Positions 33,575-42,096 of a stretch of 64,000 nucleotides of DNA are shown piece after piece. The stretch's first letter is position 1. Each line of letters starts with the position of its first letter. A model generated the notes under the pieces. The model saw only the letters and a list, made by a program, of their open reading frames with translations. It made no database searches and was not told the origin of the DNA. The position numbers and the translations under genes were made by a program. This DNA is from Micromonospora lupini (GTDB lineage Bacteria; Actinomycetota; Actinomycetes; Mycobacteriales; Micromonosporaceae). The DNA lies in contig NZ_JAPENL010000001.1 in the NCBI RefSeq assembly GCF_026342015.1, forward strand, positions 2,976,001-3,040,000, given 5' to 3'.

Positions 33575-33882
33575 GGCCGCTCACCGCCCTTCGGCGGAAC
33601 AGGCCGGTACTCGACCTGCACCACCTCGTGCGCGTACACCCGGGTCAGACCGACCGCCTCGCCGTTCTCCCAGGGCAGTTCGTGCGGCTGCTCTTCGGTG
33701 AGACCGAGGTCGTAGTCCAGGGCCCACAGCGCTCCGGCCTCGTCGCGGAGGATCAGCGAGTATCCCTGCATCCACCGCCGGGCCTCGTGGGCGATCTGGG
33801 TGACGCGCGTCCACGGGCCGACGGTCTCGCCGTCCTCCGACTCGTACAGCTCTTCGGCGTTCTCGGGGCTGATGGTCGTCAT
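33571..33882 (-). CDS. Early protein of unknown function
   Basis: 103 residues, alpha/beta; contains VTQIAHEARRWMQGYSLILR and ALDYDLGLTEEQPHEL. ATG start overlapping the upstream stop. Nothing diagnostic. Confidence 0.65.
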   Translation of the reverse strand: MTTISPENAEELYESEDGETVGPWTRVTQIAHEARRWMQGYSLILRDEAGALWALDYDLGLTEEQPHELPWENGEAVGLTRVYAHEVVQVEYRPVPPKGGERP

Positions 33883-34352
33883 GCCGGCTCACCGCCGCCC
33901 GAGAACGCCGGCGGCGCCACCCTGCCGGCCTGCTCCGCCGCCTCGGCCTCCTTGCGCTCGCGGCGCTCGGCCATGATCTCGTCGCCGTCGGCCTCCGGCA
34001 CCTGCCGCTCGCCGTCCGCGTCCTGCGCACCGTCGCCCGGGAGCACGCTGAACAGGTCCGCCGGCGGGGCGTCGTCGATGCCCGTGCGGTCCTTGAAACG
34101 GCGCTGCAGCAGCGACCGCACCGCCTCGACGTCGTCCTCGTCGGTGACGACCTCGATGTGCGCGATCCGGACCGTCGGCGTACGGCTGCCGTCCTCGCCG
34201 TCGACCTTGTAGAAGTTGGGCTCGATCCGAACGAGGCCCCAGTACGAGGCGTCGAGCAGCTCGTCGTCGACGAGCTTGTCCTCGATCTGCACCAGGCCGT
34301 TACGGGGCCGGTTCTCCTTGGACCACGCCGAACTGATGTTGACGGTTCCCAC
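33879..34352 (-). CDS. Early protein, possibly ssDNA- or recombination-related
   Basis: 157 residues, GTG start. Folded part (about 1-95) with NISSAWSKENRPRNGLVQIE and VRIAHIEVVTDEDDVEAV, then an acidic and Ala-rich tail. Seven genes separate it from the RuvC/ERF group. Family not recognised; the nucleic-acid idea rests on the neighbourhood only. Confidence 0.6.
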   Translation of the reverse strand: MGTVNISSAWSKENRPRNGLVQIEDKLVDDELLDASYWGLVRIEPNFYKVDGEDGSRTPTVRIAHIEVVTDEDDVEAVRSLLQRRFKDRTGIDDAPPADLFSVLPGDGAQDADGERQVPEADGDEIMAERRERKEAEAAEQAGRVAPPAFSGGGEPA

Positions 34353-34543
34353 TACTGCTCCTTGCGGTGTCGGTCAGCCTGGGCGTCTGCCCGGGCCTGG
34401 TGGATCTGGGCGACGCCGTGCCAGCGCACGGCCGCCGCCATGGCCACGGCGCGCGTACGCCGGGCCTCGTCTCGTTCGGCCTTCAGGCGGGCCACCTCGG
34501 CGTCACCGAGGCCGGCCAGCAACCGGCGCAGCACCTCACGCAT
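34352..34543 (-). CDS. Small basic coiled-coil protein
   Basis: 63 residues, one long charged helix (LKAERDEARRTRAVAMAAAV) ending QADRHRKEQ. Stops with TAG overlapping the next GTG. Function unknown. Confidence 0.55.
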   Translation of the reverse strand: MREVLRRLLAGLGDAEVARLKAERDEARRTRAVAMAAAVRWHGVAQIHQARADAQADRHRKEQ

Positions 34544-34778
34544 CGGCCACCGCTACGACTCGGCCGGGCAGCGGACCGAACGGCCCGTGCTCCAGCACCG
34601 GCCGATCGGCCAGGCCGTCGAACAGGTCGACCAGCTCCAGCGCCCGCTGCTGGGTGCCGCAGCGATCCCAGATCCGCTGGGCGCGACGCGGGCCGAGGCG
34701 CAGCGACAGGCTGGCCCGGTCGAGGCCCATGGCGACCAGGGCGAGGTCGTCGCGGTCGGCGCGGGTCAGGGTGATCAC
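34536..34778 (-). CDS. Small helical protein of unknown function
   Basis: 80 residues, GTG start in GTGA overlap: MITLTRADRDDLALVAMGLD, then LGPRRAQRIWDRCGTQQRAL. The helical pattern could include a helix-turn-helix, but not clearly. Confidence 0.6.
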   Translation of the reverse strand: MITLTRADRDDLALVAMGLDRASLSLRLGPRRAQRIWDRCGTQQRALELVDLFDGLADRPVLEHGPFGPLPGRVVAVADA

Positions 34779-35758
34779 GACGCCACCTCGCGGCGGACGA
34801 CCAGCACGGTGACCGGCGTCAGCCGGTGCGGGTGGTCGACGGGCACCGTGTACCGGCTCCCGCAGCCCTCTGTCGTGCACTGGTTCGCGTCGTAGCGGTA
34901 GAGGACGTTCGTGGCGGCGGCGATGCTGGTCTGCACGTACGCGTCAGCGGTGTTCTTCAGCGCCTTCCGGGCGTCGTCGCGCTCACGGCTCAGCCGGTCG
35001 ATCTCGGCGTGGGCGCGGCCCAGCTCGACGTTGACGTTCCGCAGCTTCGCGAGCTCGCCGAGCGCCTGGTCGAGGTCGGCGAGCCGCGGTGCGAGCTGCC
35101 CGGCCAGCCGGGTCTTCTCGGCGCGGACCTGCTCCAGCTCGGCCACCGCGTTACGCAGCTCGCCGTCGAGCCGGTCGGCCTGGCGCCGTTCCTCGTCCCG
35201 CTTGGCCCGGAGGTGGCCGGCGCGGTTGAGCGCCTCGGCCGCCTCGTGCCTGGCGGCGGTCAGCTCGGCGGCAGTTGCGGCCTGCGCCGCGAGGTACCCC
35301 TGCTGCCATCCGTAGCCGGCGGCTGCGCGGTCGCTGACATGCGTGTGGGCGGCCAGGAAGTCCTTGGGTGGCATGGGCCGATCGGCGACCGTCGGGGGCT
35401 CAGCCCTGTCTGGCTCGGCGAGCTGGGCGTCGATCGCGGCGACCTGCTCGACGCTGTCAGCCTGCGCGACCGGGTCAGCCACCACCGGCACCGGCTCGGG
35501 CTCCGGCTCGTCGACGGGCTCCGGCTCGGCTAGCACCGCGGCCAGACCGGACTCCACGTCGAAGCCGCGGCCCAGCTCCTCAACGGTCTGCTCGTACGCC
35601 GCCTTCAACGGGTCCGCCGGCGCGGCCTTCGGCGGCTCGTACTTCCCGCAGCCGCAGACCGCGTCCTTGCAGCCCTTCCTGCCCATCCGGTGGTTCCACT
35701 GCTCGCAGCCGCACCCACGGCACGGGCCTGCGTCCACCACGGCGGCCTGGTCCGTCAC
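34775..35758 (-). CDS. Long coiled-coil protein with Cys-rich N-terminus
   Basis: 327 residues. N-terminus CRGCGCEQWNHRMGRKGCKD...CGCGKY is a likely zinc site; a Pro/Glu/Val linker follows; residues about 160-290 form a long coiled coil (AEALNRAGHLRAKRDEERRQ); the C-terminus has a second CTTEGC pair. I choose the GTG at 35758 because it forms the GTGA overlap used throughout this operon; an upstream GTG at 35776 would add six residues. SMC-like coils suggest scaffolding, function unknown. Confidence 0.65.
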   Translation of the reverse strand: MTDQAAVVDAGPCRGCGCEQWNHRMGRKGCKDAVCGCGKYEPPKAAPADPLKAAYEQTVEELGRGFDVESGLAAVLAEPEPVDEPEPEPVPVVADPVAQADSVEQVAAIDAQLAEPDRAEPPTVADRPMPPKDFLAAHTHVSDRAAAGYGWQQGYLAAQAATAAELTAARHEAAEALNRAGHLRAKRDEERRQADRLDGELRNAVAELEQVRAEKTRLAGQLAPRLADLDQALGELAKLRNVNVELGRAHAEIDRLSRERDDARKALKNTADAYVQTSIAAATNVLYRYDANQCTTEGCGSRYTVPVDHPHRLTPVTVLVVRREVAS

Positions 35759-36060
35759 CGGCGCCACGACCACCACCTCCTCTTCGGCTTGTCGTTGAGG
35801 GCGACCACGGCCACCTCGGTCAGGTGCACCGGCAGGTCGTAGCCCCGGGCCCGCAGCTCATGCAGCGCCAGCACCAGCAGCCGCGCCTGCGTCAGCCCGT
35901 CCATGTGCCGCAGCACCAGGGCGACCTGGTAGCCCGGGCACGCCTCCGGGTACAGGCACGCCTCCGCGTCGACGTGCTCCCGCACCGCGCCGACCAGCTC
36001 GACGAGCAGTGCCCGGTGCTGGTCGACGTCGGCGAGGATGTGCGGCGGCAGCGCGCTCAC
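35755..36060 (-). CDS. Small helical early protein
   Basis: 101 residues, GTG start in GTGA overlap. Helical (RALLVELVGAVREHVDAEAC), one CLYPEACPGY patch, basic Trp-rich end (KRRWWSWRR). Directly downstream of the RuvC-like gene. Unknown. Confidence 0.65.
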   Translation of the reverse strand: MSALPPHILADVDQHRALLVELVGAVREHVDAEACLYPEACPGYQVALVLRHMDGLTQARLLVLALHELRARGYDLPVHLTEVAVVALNDKPKRRWWSWRR

Positions 36061-36611
36061 GGCCGCTCCCCGATCACGGGCCAGCGGATCGCCTCGACCG
36101 CGCGGATCCGCTTCGGGTTCAGCACTGTGGTCAGCGGCACGCCGTACGCGTGCGCCGTCAGGCCCAGCAGCGCCAGAGAGTCGGCCTGGTGCTCGTCGGC
36201 GACGTGGACCAGGTGCCCGTACTCGCCGATCACCGCCGACTGCACGGCGGTCTTGTCGGCGTTCCCGTTGCCAGTCGCATAGATCTTGATCTGCTGCGGC
36301 TCGACGTAGACGTAGCGGATGTCCTTGGAATAGAGCCAATGAGTCACCACGCCGTGGAGCTCGGCAAGGCGCAGCGCCGTGCCGCCCTTCCCGGCGCCGG
36401 CGTACACCGACTCGATGGCCACCAGGTGCGGCCGGCAGGCCACCGCAGCGGCGATGCTCGTGAGAACGCGGTGGATGCGAGGGTGCCCGGTGACCGTCTC
36501 GCAGACGGTGGTGCTGGTGACGACCTTCGCGGTGCCGTGGTGGTCGTGGGTGGCGCTGATGCCCGTGTTCCGCAAGGCGAGGTCGATCGCGACCATGCGC
36601 AGCTCGGTCAC
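36057..36611 (-). CDS. RuvC-like Holliday junction resolvase
   Basis: 184 residues. Acidic residues of the RNase H-like fold are in place: Asp10 in MVAIDLALRNTG, Glu67 in VAIESVYAG, then KTAVQSAVIG and Asp144 in DEHQADSLALLG. This family cuts four-way junctions during phage recombination and clears branched DNA before packaging. GTG start in GTGA overlap. It belongs with the ERF and YqaJ genes just upstream. Confidence 0.88.
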   Translation of the reverse strand: MTELRMVAIDLALRNTGISATHDHHGTAKVVTSTTVCETVTGHPRIHRVLTSIAAAVACRPHLVAIESVYAGAGKGGTALRLAELHGVVTHWLYSKDIRYVYVEPQQIKIYATGNGNADKTAVQSAVIGEYGHLVHVADEHQADSLALLGLTAHAYGVPLTTVLNPKRIRAVEAIRWPVIGERP

Positions 36612-36790
36612 TGGGCACCCGCCCGAGGCGTCAGCTCGTACCGCTCGTTCAGCGCCCGCAGGATCGCCGTGGACTGGCAGGGCAGGCACACGGCCGTGTC
36701 CCGGAAGTGCGGACACGTCGCGGCCTTCCACGCCTCGCTGACCAGCTCGACGTCAGCCGGGTCCGGCACGAACAGCTCGACGCGGCTCAC
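36608..36790 (-). CDS. Small Cys/His protein between RuvC-like and ERF region
   Basis: 60 residues with CPHFRDTAVCLPC, a C.H...C..C cluster, flanked by acidic and helical segments. GTG start. Probably a zinc-stabilised accessory; function unknown. Confidence 0.6.
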   Translation of the reverse strand: MSRVELFVPDPADVELVSEAWKAATCPHFRDTAVCLPCQSTAILRALNERYELTPRAGAQ

Positions 36791-37239
36791 CGGCCCTCAC
36801 CGCCCAGCGGCACGACCCGCAACGCCGGCGTCGGCGCGGCCACCAACTCGGCGGCCGTCTCCCGAACCGCGGCCGCGAACCCGTCCTCGTCGACCGCCCC
36901 GGCCAGCGCGGCGCAAACCCGGGCGTGCACCGCCCGCACCACGTGCTCGCCGGCGACGGCCAGGGCGACGATCTCCCGGACCGGATCCCAGCCGGTGATC
37001 ACGACCGGCCCGGCGTACGGCATCTGCGCGGCGCCGAGCGCCATCAGCACGATGCTGCCGACCACATTGCGTTGCAGGCCCTTGACGTGGCCTTCGCCGT
37101 CGACCCAACCCATCAGCCCGTTCGGCATCCGGACCATGTCCGCCGAGTCGCCGATCGCCTCGCGGATGAGCGCGCTGACCGGCTCGACGCTGTACGAGGT
37201 GAGGGTGCCGTCGACACCGACGCGCAGGTAGCCCCTCAC
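36787..37239 (-). CDS. DUF3846-like early protein
   Basis: 150 residues. MRGYLRVGVDG then LMGWVDGEGHVKGLQRN, VVGSIVLMALG and GPVVITGWDP recall the DUF3846 pattern (short beta-alpha protein with NP...A..L...GP.V). GTG start. Found in many phages without known function. Confidence 0.6.
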   Translation of the reverse strand: MRGYLRVGVDGTLTSYSVEPVSALIREAIGDSADMVRMPNGLMGWVDGEGHVKGLQRNVVGSIVLMALGAAQMPYAGPVVITGWDPVREIVALAVAGEHVVRAVHARVCAALAGAVDEDGFAAAVRETAAELVAAPTPALRVVPLGGEGR

Positions 37240-38075
37240 TGGTCGGCCGCCGATCCGGGCTGCGCCGCCGTCGGCCAGTCGTCCCCAGCCGCCGGCGGCG
37301 GCGCCGTACGCTCCCGCCGGATCCGGATCAGCAGGTTCCCCAGCTTCTCCTCATCGCCCGTCTCGTTGGCGACCAGCTCGCCGCCCCGGTTCAGCGACCG
37401 CAGCTCCTGGATCATCTGCGACAGCCGCGACACCGACGTGCGGGTGCTCAACGCCTCATCGCGGTACGCCAGCGGGTCGAAGCGGGCTTCCTCCCGCTGC
37501 ACGTTGACCCGGTCCGGGTCCATCTTCGGGTCCTCGGTCGGGATGGTCAGCGCGGTGATCAGCAGGTTCCGGTACGCCGTGGTCAGCGCCTTCGGCGTAC
37601 CGCGCTCGCCAGCGTCCAAGCCCTCACCGACGGACTGGGCGGTGATCATGTCGCCCTTCGGGCCGCGGATCTCGTAGGTCACGTTGACCTGCACGTCGCG
37701 CATCCGGCCGGCCATGCCGTACGAGGCGGCGACCTTGACGGGAATGACCATCACGCCGTGGCGGCGCAGCGCCGGCCCGACCGCGTTGAGGACCATGTCG
37801 ATGCCGCGGTAGTTGAACTTGTAGCCGCCCTTGTCGGTCTTGATGTCCGCGCGTCCGCTCTTCGCGATCGACTTCACGTCGCGCATCACCCGCGCCCAGG
37901 CCACGTGCACGGGCACCTGGTCGACGTCCGTGATCGGGTCGGTGTAGACAACCTCGGGCAGGTCGTCGGGCTCGTCGACCGGCTGGGCCGGCCGCTGCTC
38001 GCCGGACGGCGCCGGCGTGGTGGTCGCGGCCGGCCAGCCGTCTGCCTCGGCCGCCGCGCGCTCTCGCAGGCTCAC
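37236..38075 (-). CDS. ERF-family single-strand annealing protein
   Basis: 279 residues, GTG start in GTGA overlap. A disordered N-terminus (1-50), then the ERF core: GYKFNYRGIDMVLNAVGPAL, a VTYEI strand and the diagnostic GEGLDAGERGTPKALTTAYR. ERF proteins pair complementary single strands, working with the YqaJ exonuclease encoded immediately upstream. The C-terminal 80 residues are charged and disordered. Confidence 0.9.
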   Translation of the reverse strand: MSLRERAAAEADGWPAATTTPAPSGEQRPAQPVDEPDDLPEVVYTDPITDVDQVPVHVAWARVMRDVKSIAKSGRADIKTDKGGYKFNYRGIDMVLNAVGPALRRHGVMVIPVKVAASYGMAGRMRDVQVNVTYEIRGPKGDMITAQSVGEGLDAGERGTPKALTTAYRNLLITALTIPTEDPKMDPDRVNVQREEARFDPLAYRDEALSTRTSVSRLSQMIQELRSLNRGGELVANETGDEEKLGNLLIRIRRERTAPPPAAGDDWPTAAQPGSAADQ

Positions 38076-39088
38076 TCGAACTCTCCTGTCCGTCGGAACT
38101 CCGGGCTGATCCGGATCTGGTGGTGGGTCTTCTCGGTCACGCAGTCCGCGTACGCCTGCGGCCACTGCTCACGCAGCCGGTCCAGGTCGGTGGTCCGCTT
38201 CGTGACCGGGTCGAACGTGTAGGCCAGCTCCCCGCCGAACGTCACCGTCCGCGCGCCGGCGGCCAGCCGGGCGAGCGTCGCCCGGACCCGCTTCAACGCC
38301 CGGTCCGCGGCGCCCTTACGGGCGGACAGCTCGGCGTACTCCATGACCTCGCCGACCTCGTCGAGGCTGATCTCGCCCACCCGGTCGGGGTGCATCAGCG
38401 CGTCCATCTCGATCAGCGCCGCGGCCTTGTTCAGGTCCCAGGCCGGCTCGACGCCGGCGAGGAGGTGCTCGGTGCGGAACTGCTCGACCTCGCGCAGCAC
38501 GTACCGCTCCATCGCCTCGTCGCGGTGGGCGACGGTCATCTTCAGTTCGTTGCCGCCGAGCAGCACCGCGACGTGGATGTGGTCGTAGCCGGTGACGCGC
38601 ATCTGCCAGGTGCACTGAGCGAGGACGTCGTCGGGCATGTCGGAGCGCCACCGGCTGGCCTTGTACGCGCTGCGGCACTTCACCTCAAGCGCGCACCGGG
38701 TCTTCACCGACCGGTCCATCGGGCATTCCAGGACCTGCCGGTCGAGGGTGGCCATCTGCCACGGGGCGTCGACGTGGGCGACCAGGCCGACGCGTTGGAT
38801 GACGGACCGCTGCCGGCGGGCCCACTCGCGGGCGACGGGCTCTTCGAGCAGGTTCCCCCAGAGCGCGGCCTCGCCGGCGTCGTCGACCAGCTCCCCGCGC
38901 TTGTCCCTGAACACGTGCACGGCGGTGTTGTGGTCGGCGACGCCGAGGATCGCGGCGACGTCGGAGGATCCGATGCCGTTGCGGCGGGCGGCGAGCCAGG
39001 TGTCGCGGGGCTCGTCGGCGGGGAGCAGCCGCACGGCGGTCGGGGTGACCCGCCGTGCGGCTGCTGGGGTGGTGTGCTGGTCGGTCAC
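38072..39088 (-). CDS. YqaJ-type viral recombinase exonuclease
   Basis: 338 residues, GTG start. The PD-(D/E)xK nuclease core is visible: GIGSSDVAAILG (39-50), LWGNLLEEPVAREWA (Glu82/83), ATLDRQV (Asp116) and ALEVKCRS (Glu135, Lys137). It resects double-stranded DNA so the ERF protein can load. The C-terminal 120 residues are helical. Paired with ERF and RuvC-like genes in one coupled module. Confidence 0.9.
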   Translation of the reverse strand: MTDQHTTPAAARRVTPTAVRLLPADEPRDTWLAARRNGIGSSDVAAILGVADHNTAVHVFRDKRGELVDDAGEAALWGNLLEEPVAREWARRQRSVIQRVGLVAHVDAPWQMATLDRQVLECPMDRSVKTRCALEVKCRSAYKASRWRSDMPDDVLAQCTWQMRVTGYDHIHVAVLLGGNELKMTVAHRDEAMERYVLREVEQFRTEHLLAGVEPAWDLNKAAALIEMDALMHPDRVGEISLDEVGEVMEYAELSARKGAADRALKRVRATLARLAAGARTVTFGGELAYTFDPVTKRTTDLDRLREQWPQAYADCVTEKTHHQIRISPEFRRTGEFE

Positions 39089-39213
39089 AGGAGGACCGCC
39101 AGGGCGATGCCGGGGGCGACGAGCAGCAGCCCCATCACGGCGATGATCAGGCGGGCGGTGGTGCGGCCGATGCCGCACCCGTCGGGGTTGTAGGGGCGCT
39201 CGCCGGCGGTCAC
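39085..39213 (-). CDS. Single-helix membrane peptide
   Basis: 42 residues, GTG start. A polar start (TAGERPYNPDGCGIGRTTAR) and one membrane helix (LIIAVMGLLLVAPGIALAVLL). Overlaps neighbours at both ends by four bases. First of a run of early membrane proteins. Confidence 0.6.
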   Translation of the reverse strand: MTAGERPYNPDGCGIGRTTARLIIAVMGLLLVAPGIALAVLL

Positions 39214-39560
39214 TGGTCGGCCGCCTTCGGCACGGTGGTGATCGGCCCCCAGATCCTGACCAGCGAGTCCCATGAGGTGGGTGCGCCGGTCCCGACGCCG
39301 AACGCGCACCACCGCCCGTCCTTGTCCCGGTGCCATGGGCTGCCGTCCTGGTCGCGGACCTCCGTGATGTCGGGCGCGGGCTCGTTGCTCAGGATCTGCG
39401 GCTGGTGGCTGGTCAGCTCGGCGCGGAGCCGCTTCACCTCGGCGATCAGACCCGGCACCCAGCCGGCCAGCTCGCGCGCCAGCCAGGACTGGTCGGCACC
39501 GGCCGCACCGGTGTAGCGGAGCGACTGCTGCTCGATGGTGTCGAGGTTGAGGTCGCCCAT
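39210..39560 (-). CDS. Soluble early protein of unknown function
   Basis: 116 residues: helical part (SLRYTGAAGADQSWLARELA, then KRLRAELTSHQ) and a Trp-containing end with SPWHRDKDGRWCAFGVG, a pattern often seen in actinophage proteins. ATG start. Function unknown. Confidence 0.65.
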   Translation of the reverse strand: MGDLNLDTIEQQSLRYTGAAGADQSWLARELAGWVPGLIAEVKRLRAELTSHQPQILSNEPAPDITEVRDQDGSPWHRDKDGRWCAFGVGTGAPTSWDSLVRIWGPITTVPKAADQ

Positions 39561-39561
39561 C

Positions 39562-40068
39562 TCAGGCCACCGCCACGACGGCGAACGCGCCGGTGAAGTC
39601 CCGGTCGCTGGCCGGCGACACGATCGGCCGGATGCCGGCCTTGGCCCGCTGCACGTCGCCGATCTCCCGCAGCCACCGCCGGGCGATGTCCTGCGCGTCG
39701 ACACCGTGCCGGCGCACCACCTGCGCGAGCACCAGCTCGGCGTACGGCGGCGTCCACTGCACCTCCCACGCGGCCAGGCCGACCGGCTCGGTCAGCGCGG
39801 CCGCAGGCCAGATCCGCTCAGCCGGCGCGGCGATCGCCTGCTCGACGTGGTCGTGGGCGATGGGCCAGTCACGGCGCTCCGGCACCACGGCCTGGTCGTG
39901 CACAACGACCACCGGCGTCAGCTCGACGGCCGGCTCGTGCGGCGCCCACAGGTCGAACTCGTTCGCGGCGGCCCGGCGGCGGCGGCCGAGCAGGTGCAGC
40001 CCGCCAACGGCGAGGCCGATCGGCATGAGGAACGCGCCGGCGGTCAGCAGGTCTCCAGCGATGCTCAT
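39562..40068 (-). CDS. Membrane-anchored early protein
   Basis: 168 residues. One membrane helix at about 5-26 (GDLLTAGAFLMPIGLAVGGL) is followed by a basic stop-transfer (RRRRAA) and a 130-residue soluble domain, probably cytoplasmic. ATG overlaps the previous stop by one base. Unknown. Confidence 0.65.
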   Translation of the reverse strand: MSIAGDLLTAGAFLMPIGLAVGGLHLLGRRRRAAANEFDLWAPHEPAVELTPVVVVHDQAVVPERRDWPIAHDHVEQAIAAPAERIWPAAALTEPVGLAAWEVQWTPPYAELVLAQVVRRHGVDAQDIARRWLREIGDVQRAKAGIRPIVSPASDRDFTGAFAVVAVA

Positions 40069-40337
40069 CAGGACTCCTTGGTGGAGGCGGGATTGGTGAG
40101 GGCGCTCCGGAGCAGGGCGGAGAGGAGCACCGCCGGCCAGTAGCCGATCGTCGGCAGGGCCGGCAGCCACTCGGCCCGGGCGATGCCGACGGCGAGCATC
40201 AGCGCCCACCCGCCGAGCAGGGACAGCAGCACGCTCGTGATCAGGTGGGTGATGACCTTGTCCCTGCGGTTGCGGCGGCGGCGCTTGTCGGCGGCCAGGA
40301 CCGCCCGAGCGAACGCGCTTTCGGTGTTCAGGCTCAT
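40068..40337 (-). CDS. Two-helix membrane protein
   Basis: 89 residues. Basic start (ADKRRRRNRRDK), two membrane helices (about 31-51 and 63-78), polar end. ATG start overlapping the upstream stop by one base. No family recognised. Confidence 0.65.
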   Translation of the reverse strand: MSLNTESAFARAVLAADKRRRRNRRDKVITHLITSVLLSLLGGWALMLAVGIARAEWLPALPTIGYWPAVLLSALLRSALTNPASTKES

Positions 40338-40804
40338 CAGGACTCCAGGTCAGAGATGGAGAGGCTGTCGGTGTCGAGCAGCCGCCGGGCCCGGTCGCCG
40401 GCGTGGTCACGCAGGCCGAACGTCGCCGCCCTGGCCAGCTGCGTCGGGGTCAGCGCGCGGACCAGGTCCGCGTACATCTGGTCGGTGAGGCGCTGCACGA
40501 CGGCCGGGTCGAGGCCGGCGCGTTTCGCGGCGAGTACGGATGCGTACGCGTCGACGGCGTAGGCGATGGTCGAGGCGATCAGCTGGGCTTCGTCGTCGGG
40601 CAGCGCCGGGTCGTCCGGGCGTAGTAGCGCGGTGGCGGTGGCTGCCTGGTCGTCGGCCGGGGTGGCTGGGGCCGGCTTGCGCGCCGGCTTCCGGCCCCAC
40701 CACAGCGCGGTGAAGATGACCGACGTGGTGCCGAAGAGGATCGCGGCGAGCAGCACGAACAGCTGCGCGTTCGACAGGACGGTCTTCGTCATCGCGACGT
40801 TCAT
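40337..40804 (-). CDS. Membrane-anchored helical protein
   Basis: 155 residues. One membrane helix (about 13-36, NAQLFVLLAAILFGTTSVIF), a basic Pro-rich linker (GRKPARKPAPATP), then a helical domain of about 90 residues. ATG overlap with the upstream gene. Function unknown. Confidence 0.65.
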   Translation of the reverse strand: MNVAMTKTVLSNAQLFVLLAAILFGTTSVIFTALWWGRKPARKPAPATPADDQAATATALLRPDDPALPDDEAQLIASTIAYAVDAYASVLAAKRAGLDPAVVQRLTDQMYADLVRALTPTQLARAATFGLRDHAGDRARRLLDTDSLSISDLES

Positions 40805-41157
40805 CGCGCACCGCCCGGAACCACCCGGAGCTGCCCGTCAACGACGGACACCCGCTCGACGAGGCGCTTACGGCGCCGCTTCCACCGGTCGTCGTCATCG
40901 TCGAGATCGCGGAAGACCCACCAGCTCCACAGGTTCAGCGCGAGGTTCAGCCACCGCACCCAGCCGACCCCGAGCATCCCGGAGGCGACGAACGCGACCA
41001 CCACAGCGGGCAGGTAGAACGGTCGCAGCTCGTGGAACAGATTCCGGGCCAGGCTGGGCGCGCCCCGCTGGAGCAGCTTGGCGATGCTGAGCACGAGGCC
41101 GGAGAAGACCCAGGCGAGGATCACGCCGGTGGCCAGGGAGTTGAAGAGGTTGGTCAT
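40801..41157 (-). CDS. Two-helix membrane protein
   Basis: 118 residues. Helices at about 8-26 and 47-75 (FYLPAVVVAFVASGMLGVGW), then acidic DDDDDRWKRRRKR and a beta-like end (VSVVDGQLRVVPG). ATGA overlap at both ends of the run. Function unknown. Confidence 0.65.
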   Translation of the reverse strand: MTNLFNSLATGVILAWVFSGLVLSIAKLLQRGAPSLARNLFHELRPFYLPAVVVAFVASGMLGVGWVRWLNLALNLWSWWVFRDLDDDDDRWKRRRKRLVERVSVVDGQLRVVPGGAR

Positions 41158-41375
41158 CGGGTCACCAACTTGTGGCCCAGGCGGCGCTTCGGCTCGGGCG
41201 TCTCGGTTTCCGGCTCGACCAGGCCGAGGGCCTCGGCCACGACGTCGAGCTGCCCCGTACGGGTGAGGTACGCGAGGGCGTCGGCCTGCCGTTCCTCGCG
41301 GGCGATGCGGTCCTGGACGGCGGCGGACACGCGGGCGGTGTGCGACCCGCCGTCGATGCGATCGAGCTGCGCCAT
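41154..41375 (-). CDS. Small soluble helical protein
   Basis: 73 residues: AVQDRIAREERQADALAYLT and a Pro/Glu/Thr linker with a basic end (KRRLGHKLVTR). ATG at 41375 overlaps the upstream stop by one base; a GTG one codon earlier is also possible. Unknown. Confidence 0.6.
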   Translation of the reverse strand: MAQLDRIDGGSHTARVSAAVQDRIAREERQADALAYLTRTGQLDVVAEALGLVEPETETPEPKRRLGHKLVTR

Positions 41376-41578
41376 CACGCACCACCCGACTGCTGAGCGA
41401 GGCGGACCATCGCGGCAGCGGCCATCGCCATCACCCGATCCGACGGCAGATCGCTGAACTCGGTGACCAGGACGTCCACCAGGTCGTCCGGGTGGTGGCC
41501 GTCGGCGAGCATCGTGCGGGTCAGCTCGACCACGCGGTCGACGCGCTTCTGCGCCTCTGCGGTCGTCTTCCGGCTCAT
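41375..41578 (-). CDS. Small helical protein
   Basis: 67 residues, mostly helical (EAQKRVDRVVELTRTMLADG, then SDLPSDRVMAMAAAAMVRLA). ATG overlaps the HAD gene stop by four bases. Unknown. Confidence 0.6.
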   Translation of the reverse strand: MSRKTTAEAQKRVDRVVELTRTMLADGHHPDDLVDVLVTEFSDLPSDRVMAMAAAAMVRLAQQSGGA

Positions 41579-42096
41579 CGCGCACCGCCCTCGGTGCCGG
41601 GCAGCTCCGCCGTCCGAGCGAACGCCTCGATCTCGTCAAGGTGCTCCGGCTGCAACCCCGTGCTGCCCTTCGGCCGGATCAGCAGCGCCCTGCCGTCGGC
41701 GATCAGCTCGTCGTGGACCTCACCCCACAGCGGCACCTCGACGTCGTCCGTCCAGATCAGCCGCCGGCCCTCGGCGAGCACCTGCCGCGCGGCGGCCAGC
41801 TTCGCCAGCGACGCCGCCGAACCGTTGATGTCCTCGGTGAACGCTCGACCGAGCACCGGCAGCCGCCACAGCCGCTCCAGTTCCTCGGCGAACGCGCACC
41901 AGGTGGTGCACCAACGGACCTCGACCGTGCCGGCCTTGTGCAGGTCGCGGATGCGGTCGACCAACGCAGGGGCCCAGCGCATCGTGTAGCCGGTGCCGGC
42001 GGCGTACGCGGTGGCCTTGGTCGGGGCAGCGCCCCAGCCGGGCCGCGAGGCGTTGATGACGCCGTCGACGTCGAGCAGCCAGATGGGTGTGTTCAT
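41575..42096 (-). CDS. HAD-superfamily phosphatase
   Basis: 173 residues. HAD motif I is WLLDVDGVIN (Asp9, Asp11), motif II the Thr of RWCTTW (64-65), motif III Lys99, motif IV WTDDVE (Asp117/118). A compact capless HAD enzyme, so a nucleotide or polynucleotide-end phosphatase is likely. Phages use such enzymes in nucleotide metabolism or DNA/RNA end repair. ATG overlaps the upstream stop. Confidence 0.8.
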   Translation of the reverse strand: MNTPIWLLDVDGVINASRPGWGAAPTKATAYAAGTGYTMRWAPALVDRIRDLHKAGTVEVRWCTTWCAFAEELERLWRLPVLGRAFTEDINGSAASLAKLAAARQVLAEGRRLIWTDDVEVPLWGEVHDELIADGRALLIRPKGSTGLQPEHLDEIEAFARTAELPGTEGGAR

